From Symsagittifera roscoffensis (lineage: Eukaryota; Xenacoelomorpha; Acoela; Convolutidae), in NCBI RefSeq assembly GCF_963678635.1, contig NC_087071.1, positions 35,891,680-35,955,679 on the forward strand: DNA of 64,000 nt, in the 5' to 3' direction. The notes under the pieces were generated by a model. The model was not told where the DNA came from, searched no databases, and worked only from the letters and a program-made list of their open reading frames with translations. Within the stretch, counting starts at the first letter, position 1. Each line of letters starts with the position of its first letter. A program made the translations under genes and the position numbers. Below, piece by piece: positions 17,537-29,021 of this stretch.

Positions 17537-18214
17537 ATGGCCGTTTTTCGTATTTCTGAGAAATATCAACTTGAAAATCGAAATTTTAAAAATAGAAAAT
17601 TTCAGAATACTTCGACCCTCCTTTCAAGCACTTTTTTGCTGTTAAGGCCTTTTCTCTCTGATTCGTGCTTCGTCGGAAGGTTGCGCTGTGCCATCTGGCA
17701 GAATGGCACTAACCCTAAGAAATCGGACATAGGGAGAGTAGTTGAGTCATATTTTAACTTGCCGAACCAGTACTCAAGTAGCATAATATTGACAGATAGA
17801 AATTTTATACTCACAAATAGAACATGTGCGATAGCGATCACAGCGGACATGAGTTTTAAGACAGCGTTAACAGCGGATTTTAGGAGAAAGACCAGGGAAG
17901 CAAAGACCAGGAATTGGAGGCGTAGAAGCTTTACCTCCGATACCGGCGTCACAGATACCGGGAAAGTATTTATGCTTCTTGGTGACGAGGGCGACGAGAA
18001 GCGGCATGTGGACCTGGAAAACTTGGTCTTGTTCTTGACGAGATTGAAAGACTTCCTTGTGAAGAGGGGGGTAAAGGAACTCTCGCTTCCAGTATATGAC
18101 CCGAACCAAGGACGAGTGCATCCACGGGCACTGTATGCACTGATACACGTAACTTTTTCTAATACTAACATACAAGTATTCTTACATAAGAAATATTATT
18201 TGAGTATAGGCTGA
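17537..18214 (+). CDS. Macro-domain-like ORF, A2
   Basis: ATG at 17537, 225 codons, intact. From about residue 75 it matches the A1 protein at 4614-5114: IGRVVESYFNLPNQYS against FGRIFESYFDLPNHYS, ITADMSFKTALTADF against ITADVSFKTALAADF, and a shared SLPVYDPNxG block and an HKKYYLSI end. The middle (about 115-145) is Arg/Lys-rich and unlike A1, and the LVTK block is LLGD here, so a residue expected to matter for macro-domain hydrolase activity is missing. The N-terminal 75 residues are not shared with A1 and have a hydrophobic run. ADP-ribose binding is possible, catalysis unlikely. Confidence 0.5.
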   Translation: MAVFRISEKYQLENRNFKNRKFQNTSTLLSSTFLLLRPFLSDSCFVGRLRCAIWQNGTNPKKSDIGRVVESYFNLPNQYSSSIILTDRNFILTNRTCAIAITADMSFKTALTADFRRKTREAKTRNWRRRSFTSDTGVTDTGKVFMLLGDEGDEKRHVDLENLVLFLTRLKDFLVKRGVKELSLPVYDPNQGRVHPRALYALIHVTFSNTNIQVFLHKKYYLSIG

Positions 18215-18586
18215 GTTTAGGTTGCATGCAGGAAGGTGTCATACTAAGTGTGTTGTGTGTGATAGGTGTGCTGTGTTATGTTATTAAGACCCTGGGTAAG
18301 AAGAGATTAGTGACCATGAATAATCGAATGACGATCTTAGGAATAGATCCAAAATTGAGAGTGTCCATTCTTAGGTCGAAATCCAAAATTTTAGTAATAA
18401 ACTGATTTGAATATTTTTAAGATCAAAATCTTTTTATCTGACTGTTTTAAACAAATTTTATTACAAAATTAGGGTAATACTGACAAATGTGATATTCGTA
18501 ACCTCTTTTCTAGATCCTGATTGATCATTTAATCATTCATCAGATTTCAATTGACTCAAACTGATAATCATACCGAATTTAACGAA

Positions 18587-18965
18587 ATGGGCAACTTCGA
18601 TTTGAACGAATTAATGAACCTTGTGGAGGCTTACGTAGAACCGATGATAGATGCGATCTATCGTCGGCTGGTGGATCGAGACTTCGCTCTGGAGGACACA
18701 AAGGTAGTCATGTTGCTGGTTGCTTTAAAAAACGTCTTAGGGCATGATAACCGTGGGGACCTCTCCACGGAAGTCTTATTGATGGCCGCATAGGGAGAAA
18801 GAGGAGTACTAGACCTTCCAAACAGGAGGGTAATGAGGTGAAGAAACGGGGCTCTCTTAGGAAGTGACTTGGCGAACGAGCCCGGATTGGGAAGTTCCAG
18901 GACCTACCAACCAGGTGAGATGCCTCTGCCAACCAAGCCTAGGCCTGGTCTGAAAAGAATTGTCT
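18587..18965 (+). pseudogene. ORF-b homologue, A2, broken
   Basis: ATG at 18587. The conserved helical N-terminal half is intact to a TAG at 18791-18793. Similarity to the A1 protein continues in the same frame afterwards (EPGLG and EMPLP blocks), but with a second stop. The gap from the macro-like ORF (about 370 bp) is similar to A1. Family not recognised. Confidence 0.55.
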
Positions 18966-21900
18966 AGTTCACAACTGAGAGCAGCTGTGTTACCAAAGAG
19001 GGCGAGAGTAGAAGAAGAAGTTCAGACGAACGAGACCGTTCAAGACCTCAACGGAACGATAGAAGAACTGAAGAAGATCAGAAGGGAGCTGGATGAAATT
19101 ACCAAAACCATGCTCAGTATGGAAGAAGACCGAGATATGTGAAATAGACTGTTTGAAGATTGCAACAAGAAACAGGTTGAAAAAATAGAGCGCTTTAGGC
19201 GAGAGTATAAAGAGCAATCGGAACGGCTAGCATTGACAACGGCAGTGGAAAAAGTGATACCTGCAAGGAATGTTCCTAGTGGCCAGTCCCCGATCTCCTG
19301 ACACCTCGCGAAGCTCCTGACACCTCGCGAACTAGGTCAGACAACGCAGGTGCAACCCCCAACTACGACAGGGAGAGTAACGTTTCCGGAACCGAGTGAC
19401 ACCCTAGGTGACCCAGTCGTGGAGCAAACTGTGAGAAAATTGATAGAAACAGCTGGACGATTGGTCGCTAATAGGAATGCGCCACGTTCCAGGGTGACTG
19501 CACACTATGGAACAATAAATGATACGGGCAGAGTACAGCTCTCCCAAGAGACGATGGCGAGAACGGGAGTTAGTAACACAACGTTACCAGCGAAGAGCTC
19601 TAAGGTCCCAGACAGGAAGATACTAGAGAGGCCGATGAAGAAAGTGTCCCGACTGATTTACGTGCAGAAGAACAACCAGGTGAAGAATAACATCACAGGA
19701 GTTCCGGACACGGATCCGCGAGCCTGCTTCAATCGATTGACTTGGAGCCCAGCAGTAAACCTGCAACAACCGCCACTTGCGACATCACATCTGATACTCG
19801 GTGACAGCTTGATGAGAGTACTCCAGAACCTGAGGACCTCCTGGATCACTACGGTGATGGCCTTTGGAGGTGCAACGATAGCCCAGCTATTTCGAATGGT
19901 GGAGCTGATGAACCCACGGAGGATCCCTAACATAATAATCGTAATAGGGACGAACAATGTATCTAGAGGCTGAGATGAGGAAGAGGCACAATGGGAGTCA
20001 ATGATGGTGTGCCTATTCACTACTCTCTGGCAGAAATTCAAGTGCGCGGTACTGACCGTCTGCACCGTACCCATGAGCACGAAAACGTTGACATCGACAG
20101 GAAGAAGACATAATGAAGGAGTCATCAGGTGGAACAACATACTGAGAAATCTGGCGAGTCGGAATGCTAGACGGATGATTCTGATGGACATTGAACACGA
20201 GGTGAGTGCTATGGATCAGGCCAGATTAACCACCGATGGGATCCATTTTGATAGTATCGAAGGAAAAGCCTGGATGAACCGAGTCTTCCAGGAGCGACTG
20301 GATGAAATGGAGCTCTTTGACACGGGAGTGCTAAAGAAAGAAGAAACAACGAACGAGCCGGCAATTTCAACCATTGTGCCCCCTAACCTAGACACACGTC
20401 TGGGAACGGTCCCAGTCTTGACCTACAGGCCGCAAAGCTCTAGCGAGCCAGGGCAAAGGACAGATGTACAGGATCGATTGGGAGAAGCGCCAGTAAGAAG
20501 AACCATTCATCCAAGACGAAGGTTAAGACCTGTCAATCCTACCGCGGAGACGACAAGCACCTCGAGATCAGAGACAAGATCAGAGACAACGAGTACCAGC
20601 CGAGAGGAGCGACGACCAGACAGGAGCTCTTTGATGTGGTCGAGCCCCATACATTCTTCCTTACATATCTACAAAAAGGACCTGATGAAATTGAACCTTC
20701 AGACGGTAAGGTTTGCAGCAGATGCCATGAGGATGTTAAATGGAGCGAGACTATCCGTCAACGGACTGTACTCAACCGCAGGCGTGGATTGGTTGATAGC
20801 AGCTGGCATAAACTTCAGCTCCACGACCAGCTTGAGATTTGCTGACTTAGAGGGACTGCCCTCAAACAATACAATGGGTCCAGTAATTGCAAGACATTTG
20901 CAAGATGTAAAGCTGAATCAAGATGAAGGAAATCGAGAAGAAAGGCCCGGAAGATTTTTGACAACGAGGGCATCAATAAGACAACACGTGAAAATGTTCA
21001 GGCAGATACGACCACCCCATGGTCACGTAAAAAAGAGAGCGTACCCGAAATAATTGACTCAAGAAGGCGATGTTTGGAGATATGGTGGAATGAAGACGAT
21101 TAGGAAAGACGAGACAATCTTTGCAGCGTATGACAAAGCAGAAATGAGAAAAGCAAAGATTATGATAGTCGCGAACTCAGCCTTCGTACATACCTCCAAG
21201 TCTCTCTTTTGGCCTGACGTTATAATGATGGCAGCGGTCGACCTGGACCCAATGCAGTCGGTGTCAATGGCAATCGGGGTACAACGACAGACGGAAATGA
21301 ACCCAATCACAATCGTATTTGCCGGCATGAACGACCATCTAAACAGTTGGGGTTTCCTGAGCAGACTCAGAGAGCCTACGACGGCCGAAGACGCAGAATG
21401 GCCAGCTATAAAGGATATCCTCGAATCGATGGGTGAAGTAGTGGACACCCTGAAAGAAGGTGCCTTCCCCAAGATAACACCGAGGTTCGTGCTTGCACTG
21501 TCTCCAGGATATGCACGTCTCCCGGATGGACTGAAGTTTGTAATCGCGATGGTGGCGTTGCTCTCGGAAGGAAAATATGATGTGATCATACCTGCCCCAT
21601 ATCGCGGAATAGAGATGGAGAACCTAAGTCCACGTAGGGCGGAATTACCTGCGGTTTGTTCTGACATCTCGAATGCGATGCGAGAATTTAAGAACCATTC
21701 ACTACTGATGTTAGAGTTAGACGAAGTACTGGGGTTGGAACTGTCTAACTTCAGCCGACAACTTAAACTGAAACCAGGAATTGACGATGACCATCGAGTA
21801 ATCGTAGCGATGTCAAACGACTTATGGTTCCGAGGAATGGAAGTCAAGGAGGAAGGAGAAAGAAGGAAAAGTTCCAAGGAGACGAGAGCTCACTTGGAAG

Positions 21901-22811
21901 CGATGTTCCTGAGAACGAAACAAGAGGCTAAAAAGTGGCTGCACTTGACCCCTCGAATAGCCGCATTGGGCGCGGACGCTTTCGAACGAGGCCTAGTGAT
22001 GATCAGGAAAATCCATGGTGAAAGAGGTAAACCTGGCCAAAAATGCTAAAGAGAAGTCAGCCGAGTTCGTAAACAGAGTGTGCCAAGTTACCTGGAAGCT
22101 TTCTGGACACAGAATATAAAGGGAGAAGAAGGCTTTGACCGGGCTGACAGCATGCTGGAAGGTTTAGGAGCCGGATGGACCGCGTCCTTCTTGGCGAACG
22201 TTTACCCATCGCTTTCTCGATACCTGATAAATGAATTCCTCCAAGCAGTCGTAGAACTATCGATCGTTGAATTACTAGCGCTGTTCGTGACATTTGGAGC
22301 AGAGAGCTTCGTGAGAGGACCAGCGATACTGCTCACCGAAGTGAGTGCAGAATTTGCGATTAGATGGACTTCTAACGTTAATTGCAAAAACACACGGAAA
22401 CTTGGGAGGATTGATCAATCTGACACGCTACCCGGAGCAGATAAGGGAGAACGTGAGGAGATTTGACGTGAAGCGACTCACGGATTCCTGGACTAAGATA
22501 AGAGATCTGCGACATACTCTCATCCAATACCTCCTGCAGCAGAATCGCTTTGGAACAGGAGAGGATGAGACGATTCTGAGGGAAGAAGACGTGCGACGCC
22601 ATGCTGGTGGCATGCCCTTCTAATTGACCTGAGCTTAGCTATGAGGACCGATCCCTTAGCATTGATCAGAGGAGCCACGGAGTTCGTGACAGTGATATAC
22701 GGTCCGGCAGTCACGTTTTCGTTCCCTGACGTTAAGGTGGAGGCTTACAGGAGGTCGGTGTTGCACCTGAACCTCATATCAGCAGCACGCACTACGAGAG
22801 TTGATGAGTGA
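18960..22811 (+). pseudogene. SGNH-containing ORF-c homologue, A2, broken
   Basis: One frame holds nearly the whole protein, with stops at 19140, 19299, 19971, 21051 and 22047. Between about 22345 and 22622 the reading continues in the next frame, then returns for 22623-22811. Seen in order are a coiled coil, GDSL (about 19801), GTNN in place of GTND at about 19951, DGIHF (about 20237), the second conserved half with FWPDV, AGMNDH and LDEVLGLELSNF, and the C-terminal region matching A1 1-810. Asn in place of the Asp in the GTND block, and the breaks, argue against activity. A 19-bp tandem duplication lies at 19295-19332. The complete protein would be about 1280 residues. It ends in an 8-nt overlap with ORF-d. 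Confidence 0.65.
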
Positions 22812-23373
22812 GGACTTTTTATTCGCGAAGATATCAGAGCCGGAGATGACCGTCATAAACTTTGATGATCACTTCCGAGACAGGATGGGAGAACTGGATA
22901 GAGGGCACATCGAGGTATTCCCGAAGCTGTGGAATCTAAGGCCCTACGATAAGACAAACGGCGAAGTTATAAGAATTCCTCGACTGACCGCAGCATACCA
23001 CAAATTGAGAGAAGAAACGAAGGGTTGGGGTGACTACAAGAAAATGCCAGAAAAGATCCCCGAATTCCCTTTGATCAGAAGGATGTTGCTCGGAGCAGAC
23101 TCCGTAGTACAAACCTCTAGGTTGAGAGCCTTTGAAACTAATGAAAGGAGGGTAGCGAAATTCTCCGAGATGATGGATCCGTGCTTTGTGGGCAGAAACG
23201 CCGCAAGGCTGCAGTATACGCAGTTTGCCTACACGGATGAAACAACGAGGAGACGAATGAACAATAGAGCGACTCCGAAGCCTGGACGATTTGACGAGCA
23301 ATGGGCGAAACTGGATCTAGCGCCTATGGTCATGAGAGGCAAGGCTAACTTACCAGAAGCCTCCCTAATCTGA
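22804..23373 (+). CDS. Accessory ORF-d, A2
   Basis: ATG at 22804, 189 codons, open. Its start overlaps the ORF-c stop (22809-22811) by 8 nt, and its stop shares one base with the ATG of ORF-e (TGATG). The product is mixed acidic/basic with no membrane segment and no motif I recognise; it has FDDHFRDRMGELDRGH near the start and an Arg-rich stretch around RRRMNN. It has no counterpart in A1 inside this window, because A1 leaves the window before that point. Confidence 0.5.
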   Translation: MSEDFLFAKISEPEMTVINFDDHFRDRMGELDRGHIEVFPKLWNLRPYDKTNGEVIRIPRLTAAYHKLREETKGWGDYKKMPEKIPEFPLIRRMLLGADSVVQTSRLRAFETNERRVAKFSEMMDPCFVGRNAARLQYTQFAYTDETTRRRMNNRATPKPGRFDEQWAKLDLAPMVMRGKANLPEASLI

Positions 23374-24254
23374 TGAGCGTAGAACCAGAGTTAACGGTGG
23401 GCGGAACACTACAGACTAGAACCATGCTAGCATCCTTCGGCTGTGAAGAAGCCAAGATAGTTCATGGGGAGGAGGAAGATTAGTCAGCTGGCAGACTAGT
23501 TGTACCGAAATTTCCAGATGGAACAAGGGATGAAGAGCAAGAGCCCTCAAGTTCAGGAAAGAATCCAAGAGGAGACGATGGGCAGGGAGGAAGCCGTCGA
23601 TCGGAAGAACCTATGCAACAGGATTCCGATCAAGCCGAGAAAGAGGACGATAAGGCTTCGACAGGAGGGATGTCCAGCCTGGACTTCAACTTCCTCAGTG
23701 ACTTTGAAAACGGCACGGACACGTTGGAAGCGACGACTGCGCCGGCAGACGAGGGAACTTCCACGCTGGAACCGCCGTCGGCCTTCATGGAAAAGAACCG
23801 GAACTTGCCGTAGAGCAGCTCTCCGAGTAATTCTAAAAACAACGAGATAAAGAAACTCTTGATGGAATCACCAAGGAGAAGAAGAATAGAAGGCACTGCC
23901 AGAGTACCCTTCTTGGGAACGTTGCCTGAAGAAGAGTGGGAAGTTCGTCATAGAGACCACGAAAATAGGACGAGATGCAGTATGAACAGAGTAGCCTTCA
24001 TGGAATAGGTCTGGACAGTAGTTCAGAGGTACGGGACCCAGTCTATTTTGAATGTAGGTCTCAACAGACCACTAATGCGGAAAGTTCCTGACAAACTCGA
24101 CGAGTGTGACGGGAGATTGAGCGAGTTACTGAATGACTCGGCCACTGACGAAAGTGAGGCAAACTCTCCTATAAAGATGACGCCGCAAGAAGACAAAGAA
24201 GAAGTAGTGTATCTGTCAAGAACCCGAAAGGGAACGATGCAATCAAAATGGTGA
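23373..24254 (+). pseudogene. Acidic, Ser-rich accessory ORF-e, A2, with nonsense codons
   Basis: ATG at 23373 overlapping the ORF-d stop as TGATG. The frame runs to a TGA at 24252-24254 with internal TAGs at 23481, 23811 and 24006. The middle third is strongly acidic and Ser/Gly/Pro-rich (DEEQEPSSSG, then QQDSDQAEKEDDK), so it is likely disordered, in the style of a viral phosphoprotein. That likeness is compositional only. The C-terminal part again contains Asp/Glu/Ser clusters. Function unknown. Confidence 0.45.
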
Positions 24255-24625
24255 TTGACAGGATTCATGAATTGAAAATGAATCTTGGCAGCAAAGTGAC
24301 ACTGAGGAAAGCGGGAAACACATAGGTGGTTTCCGAAATCTCGATAAAAGCTGTCAACTCAGCCAAAAGAAAACGCGTCGAGGACATCATGGACATGGCA
24401 CAGGGTGACGATAGATTGCCTGGCACAGACAGGAGATTGACTGACGTAGCGATGGTGCCACCCATTCTCATGGCAGAATTAAAATCAGCCAGTTACAAAA
24501 CCAAGAGGAGTGGCCGCACTCTGACTGGAGCGACGTTAGAAATGGAGATACTCAGCCAAAGTGGAGTCTCCCATGAATCGCAGAAAGGGAAGCGTCGTAG
24601 GACAGCTGGTCCCAGTGGAATATAA
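24248..24625 (+). pseudogene. Basic accessory ORF-f, A2, with one nonsense codon
   Basis: ATG at 24248 overlaps the ORF-e stop by 7 nt (ATGGTGA). An in-frame TAG lies at 24323-24325, and the frame ends at 24625. The product is Lys/Arg-rich with AKRKRVED, which looks like a simple nuclear localisation signal, and a basic tail (KGKRRR). About 125 residues. Function unknown. Confidence 0.4.
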
Positions 24626-25058
24626 CCGACTGACAGTGTCGGAAACTGTATCGATTGATGAGCGCGCCGGTGGATACATGGAGATGTTGGAATACAGAAA
24701 TTCGGCCAGAGGACACCTAATTGCTCTGGAAGACAAAAGTGCCATGGAAGGTTATTTGGAGACAATAACGCAAGGCACCACCCTAAAGCAGAAGGCATAC
24801 GAGACTCTGGTATCGTCTGAAATGCACGCGGAAACGATAGAGCAGTTGGTGAGCCTACCATGGAGAGCAGTAGTGTTACGGTACTTCGAAGAAGAAATGA
24901 GAACCTCTCCGAAGATACACGCTCTGATAGCGATACCCTGTGCGAGAACAGAGTTACAACTGAGATTCGCTTGGTGCATGACTGGACTGACACGCGGGGA
25001 AAATGATTCGGAAGAAAGAAAAAGATCGAAGGGAGAGATAAGGAGCTGGAACCGATGA
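24573..25058 (+). CDS. Accessory ORF-g, A2
   Basis: ATG at 24573, 161 codons, open. It overlaps the end of ORF-f by 53 nt and ends with ATGA, where its TGA (25056-25058) shares bases with the ATG of ORF-h at 25055. The product appears mostly helical (an AMEGYLETITQGTTLKQKAY block, then AETIEQLVSLPWRAVVLRYF) with a charged tail. No recognised family. Confidence 0.5.
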   Translation: MNRRKGSVVGQLVPVEYNRLTVSETVSIDERAGGYMEMLEYRNSARGHLIALEDKSAMEGYLETITQGTTLKQKAYETLVSSEMHAETIEQLVSLPWRAVVLRYFEEEMRTSPKIHALIAIPCARTELQLRFAWCMTGLTRGENDSEERKRSKGEIRSWNR

Positions 25059-27091
25059 AAAAGATTGATGAAATAAGGAGATTCTCTAATAAGGAGATGA
25101 AGATCATAAAAGAATCTATGGGAGCACTGCCGAAGTCCAGTGAATACTGTGGACCGATCAGGAAGAAGTCATACAGTTACGTATCCGGAATCATAGGGAT
25201 GGCGTACAACCCTTTCGTAAATTAAGACATACGCGATTGCTTCTTTGACTACGAGCAAGAAGTATTGCTAAGATTCTGGATGTCACGAATTACAACGATA
25301 AGAAACGCTGCTAATCAGCAGACCAAGCTGGGACTGGTGCTGGAAGAAAAGGTGACTGCACCTTCAGTGCCAAAATCTGACAACCGAGTGGAGTTTGGAT
25401 TGGGATTCTCAGACGAATTGCTAAGAACGAGTTTGACGGTGGTGTGGGAACTGATGAAACCATCATGGTGTCCGAGTCCTAATGCCCATTTAATATTGTG
25501 TGCGACACAAGACGTGCAGAGGGAACTGAATTCAGACTGTAACTTGCGTGACTTGAACATCATTTACAATTTGACGATGACAGCCTCTATGAGCAACGGA
25601 GAAGACAAAGTAGAGTTGTCTGGCTGGGGACCAGAGGACTGGGTCAAACCTGGTAGCTGTCTGGCAGAAGTCTGTGGACTGCAAGGTCCCATCTTTGGAG
25701 ATCTGGATTGCGTAAAGACCCTGGAGAAACAACACAAGCAATTGACGGTATTGTTTGGGAACATTGTGATTAAAGCAAAAACGGAATTGGAATTGATTGC
25801 AGATTGCCATGGAGGAACCGAGGTGAATCTAGTGACTGCACTTGGATTCTACAGCTTGTTTGGTTCTTTAGAGTCACTATTGAATCTAGTACAGAAGCAT
25901 GAGATGGTTACAACCATCAGTGTAGAAGTGTTTACGGGAATTTTGCAAACCGAGCAAAAGATTATTGGAAAGTGGAGAGAAGCGATCGAGGCGGAAATGA
26001 ACATCCGGAACAGTGAAACCTATCGTAGACCGACGGGAGCGAGATATTTAGTGGGATCAATTCTAGTTCCGATGTGCAACAGCAAATACCCAGTGCATTT
26101 TGTAGCGGTGGATGTGAAAAGTACGAGCATGATTGTGGATCAAGCCTTCTGAGTGCCAAAATGCGTAAGACTAGCGAGAATGTCAGAAAAAACTTTCGAG
26201 TTACTGAGCCAAATGTTCTCAGCAGTTCTAGAAAGAACCACAGAGGAATTAGAATCGATACTGGGAAAGAAGTTCATGGGATACGCCAGTGGAAACTTCA
26301 GTGACTTCGAAAGACAGAAGCAGAAAGTATCAACAGTCACAGAATACAACGCAGTAGACGAAAATGATGAAATCCACCGAGTGATGATGGAAGTGGAACC
26401 GCTACTGGAAGCTTCGGGAAAGCGTAATTGGAGGAGCACCATGTCGACACATGATGAATTCCCCTGCCATTGCTTGCTACAAACATGGTAGTATCCCGGG
26501 CGTAGTAATCTGGTGTTGATCTGGGACTGTGGAGAGCTGCTCTCCATGGGTTTACCAGATTCATCACAGCCCAAAACGATAGTGAAATTGGGAGTTATGA
26601 TGGCGTTACGATGGCTGGAAGCTCATGTAGGAGAGAACAATAGACAAGAAACGCCGGCGAAAGAACAACTGCAGGAACTGGATTGTCTAAAAGATTTAGA
26701 TCTTTTTGAGACAACGTGCAAAATCTTGATTATTCCGATGGAAGTGAAAAAGATATGGAACAGAAGACGACTGATGCCGTGGTTCAGAGCCAAGATGACT
26801 GCATGGTTGTACGAGTATGCCAAGAAGCATATGTCGAAGCACAGCAGAGTGTATAGTGCGTATCAGCTGGACATTGGAGCAGGAGCTTTCAAGCGAGCTT
26901 TTATATTTCATCGGAATGCACTAGCCACCACAGTGAAGAGAATTTCTAGGACAAGTGAATGTGGCGGAAGGGGAAAAAGAAGAGATGTTGAAGGAGGACT
27001 TGGAGAGAAACGTGACGTTGTGCCCCCACAACAGCTTCTGCCGAAACAGAAACTAACGTTGATCCTCTACCTTGTTGTAAGCAAAGAGTAG
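25055..27091 (+). pseudogene. Long accessory ORF-h, A2, with nonsense codons
   Basis: A single frame from ATG 25055 to 27091, about 678 codons, with stops at 25223, 26150 and 26489. The N-terminal part has GPIRKKSYSYVSGIIGMAY. The central part (25265-26149) is the longest open stretch and has several conserved-looking Cys and Trp. After it come YPVHFVAVDVKSTSMIVD and, much later, LIWDCGELL; these faintly recall the His/Asp and DCG sites of C48-type (Ulp1-like) proteases, but the spacing is wrong and the usual His-Trp is absent. Lys/Arg-rich C-terminus. Family not recognised. It is the last ORF of the block. Confidence 0.5.
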
Positions 27092-29021
27092 AAGAGCAGA
27101 AATGTTCGAGGACTGCCTCCAACAGCGTCAGAATAGCTACTGACGTGTTGCAAGACACAGAGATTGAAAGTGCGGAGTCAAAATCGCAGGAGGAGGAGAT
27201 GGAATATTGACAAATGGCCGGGAAAAAAAAGCAAAAAGAAAGAAAATTAGAAGAATTTAGAAGTTTTAGAACGTCTAAACGATAAAAACTAAGAGTGAAC
27301 AAAGAAAGAAACAAAGAAGGAACGAAAAAGAAGATGTTAAAACTCAGAATTGTTTTGTGTGTGCGAAAAACTCAAATGAGAAACAAAGCAACTAAGTTTG
27401 CAATTGAAACTGAAGTGAAAACATTTAGTTGAGTTTTGAAGATTAAAAAACTTGTTGCATTTATAAATTTGCATTACCATTTTCGTTAGTGGCTTTAGAG
27501 ACATTTACTATTTATTTAGAAAGGCTTGAGTGGAGAGTATATTAAAATATTCCAGCCTGCATGATTGTTTTTAATCAACTAAGACGACTGATCACTTTGT
27601 GGTGACATGAAAGGCTTGGGCAGACTCTTGAAGAGAGAGATTTTTTCATTGTTCCTTCTAACCAACGGGTTCCTTAATTTTAATATTCAGGACCAGTAAC
27701 AACTAAATTTCCGAAGGGAAGAAGCATAGTAGGATAATTTTAGTTTGTTGGTTGGCAGGACCGTCCTGCGTCCCAACACTTTTTAAACCTAAGAGAAAAC
27801 GTTTTAAATCGGGACATAGAGGTTGGAAGTCAGAAAAATGTTTTATCCTAAGTTATATTCTCGAAGGTGCAGATTAAGTGAAAGAATTTGGAAGGCTATA
27901 ATAGTGTAGTATGATGCCATTTGTATTTTGCAGTGAGTCGATATGATGTGATTAAAAGTGATTTCATGCATTTTGTAAATTCTTTTCGATGGCACTGTTC
28001 CATTTTGATGAAGACTACAGGACACAATGAGGAAATTGACCGGAATCGGGCTGTCCGATGACTATGTGATATTTGACCAGAATGGACAAAACGCAATTTC
28101 GTATTCGAATTTTTATCGGAACATCTGACCGGGAGAATTGATGGTTTTTATGAATTAGTGACGTTGATTGAATGATCAGACAAATCGGGAGGGGTTAGTT
28201 TTGACTGTCAAGCTGATTTTAAAATTTTCGACTTTGACATGAAAAACACGTAACCTTTTATTATTTCGCACATTATGACACTGCGAAATCAGAACAACAA
28301 GCTTCTCAGAGAGAACAACAACGGAAAAACGACAGCAGATTGAGATTGTGATTAGAAATTGCCAGAAAACATTCCGAGTTGTAAAAATTGTGCTGCTACA
28401 ATTGTTACTGAGCAGTTCACGAGAACATGGAAGGGTGTTGGGACGACGTGTTCAGCCGTCCGAGAAGAAAAAAGATCGTTATTTCTCCGGATTACAGAAT
28501 CCGTAAGGGTCTCGGGAGAGAACTGTAACTCGTTATTTTAACAACTTTCAGCTTCCCGGAAGGTTGTGAGTTGAATTTAATTCATGATCATGAGAAGCTA
28601 GGAGTTGAGGGAAAGGGTTGATCCATCTTCGATGGAGATGCTGCTTTTTATCTACTGAACAAAAACAATAGTAATATAATATAAGTAGTAGTCCTGTTTT
28701 TAGGAGTGACTTCGTGGTCTTGGGATACTGAGACCCAGCCATGAGTTCACTATTTTTTTGCATATAATTAAATTAATCAGAGCGTTCTGATTGAAGCCGG
28801 AAACAGTAACGATTTTTTCCCGATGTTAAAAAGACCACCAAAAGAACTGGCTCTGGCAGAGATGGTGAAAAGCATGGAGAGCTGTGTTTAGACGCTAGCC
28901 AGTCGTTTTAGAACCTAGCTTTATTTTCCGTCAATGTGTACTTCCGGGCAAATGTTACACATTCATCCGCTTGTCTCACATATAACGTTAAGAATAATAG
29001 GCCCTATAACCAATGGCTCAA
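27092..29021 (+). other. Non-coding tail after A2
   Basis: No supported gene. Purine-rich runs at about 27223-27254 and 27299-27333 resemble polypurine tracts; the second is followed by TGTTAAAAC, a possible LTR start. I could not find a matching second LTR. The rest is AT-rich with no clear signal. Confidence 0.35.

Larger units (their letters stand above)
17537..27091 (+). mobile_element. Second, diverged and decayed copy of the accessory block (A2), no gag-pol
   Basis: Plus-strand block in the order macro-like ORF, ORF-b, ORF-c, then ORFs d, e, f, g and h. The first three match A1 in order, spacing and sequence, at roughly half to two thirds identical residues in the best blocks. No gag, protease, RT or integrase is present upstream. 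Nonsense codons and frame changes are spread through it. Either gag-pol was deleted here, or the block is an element of its own. It stands head-to-head with A1. Confidence 0.7.

Noticed and set aside
18960-27091. Alternative genetic code or systematic stop readthrough explaining the many in-frame stops of A2
   Set aside because: Stops are TGA, TAG and TAA mixed with true frame changes, which fits ordinary decay.
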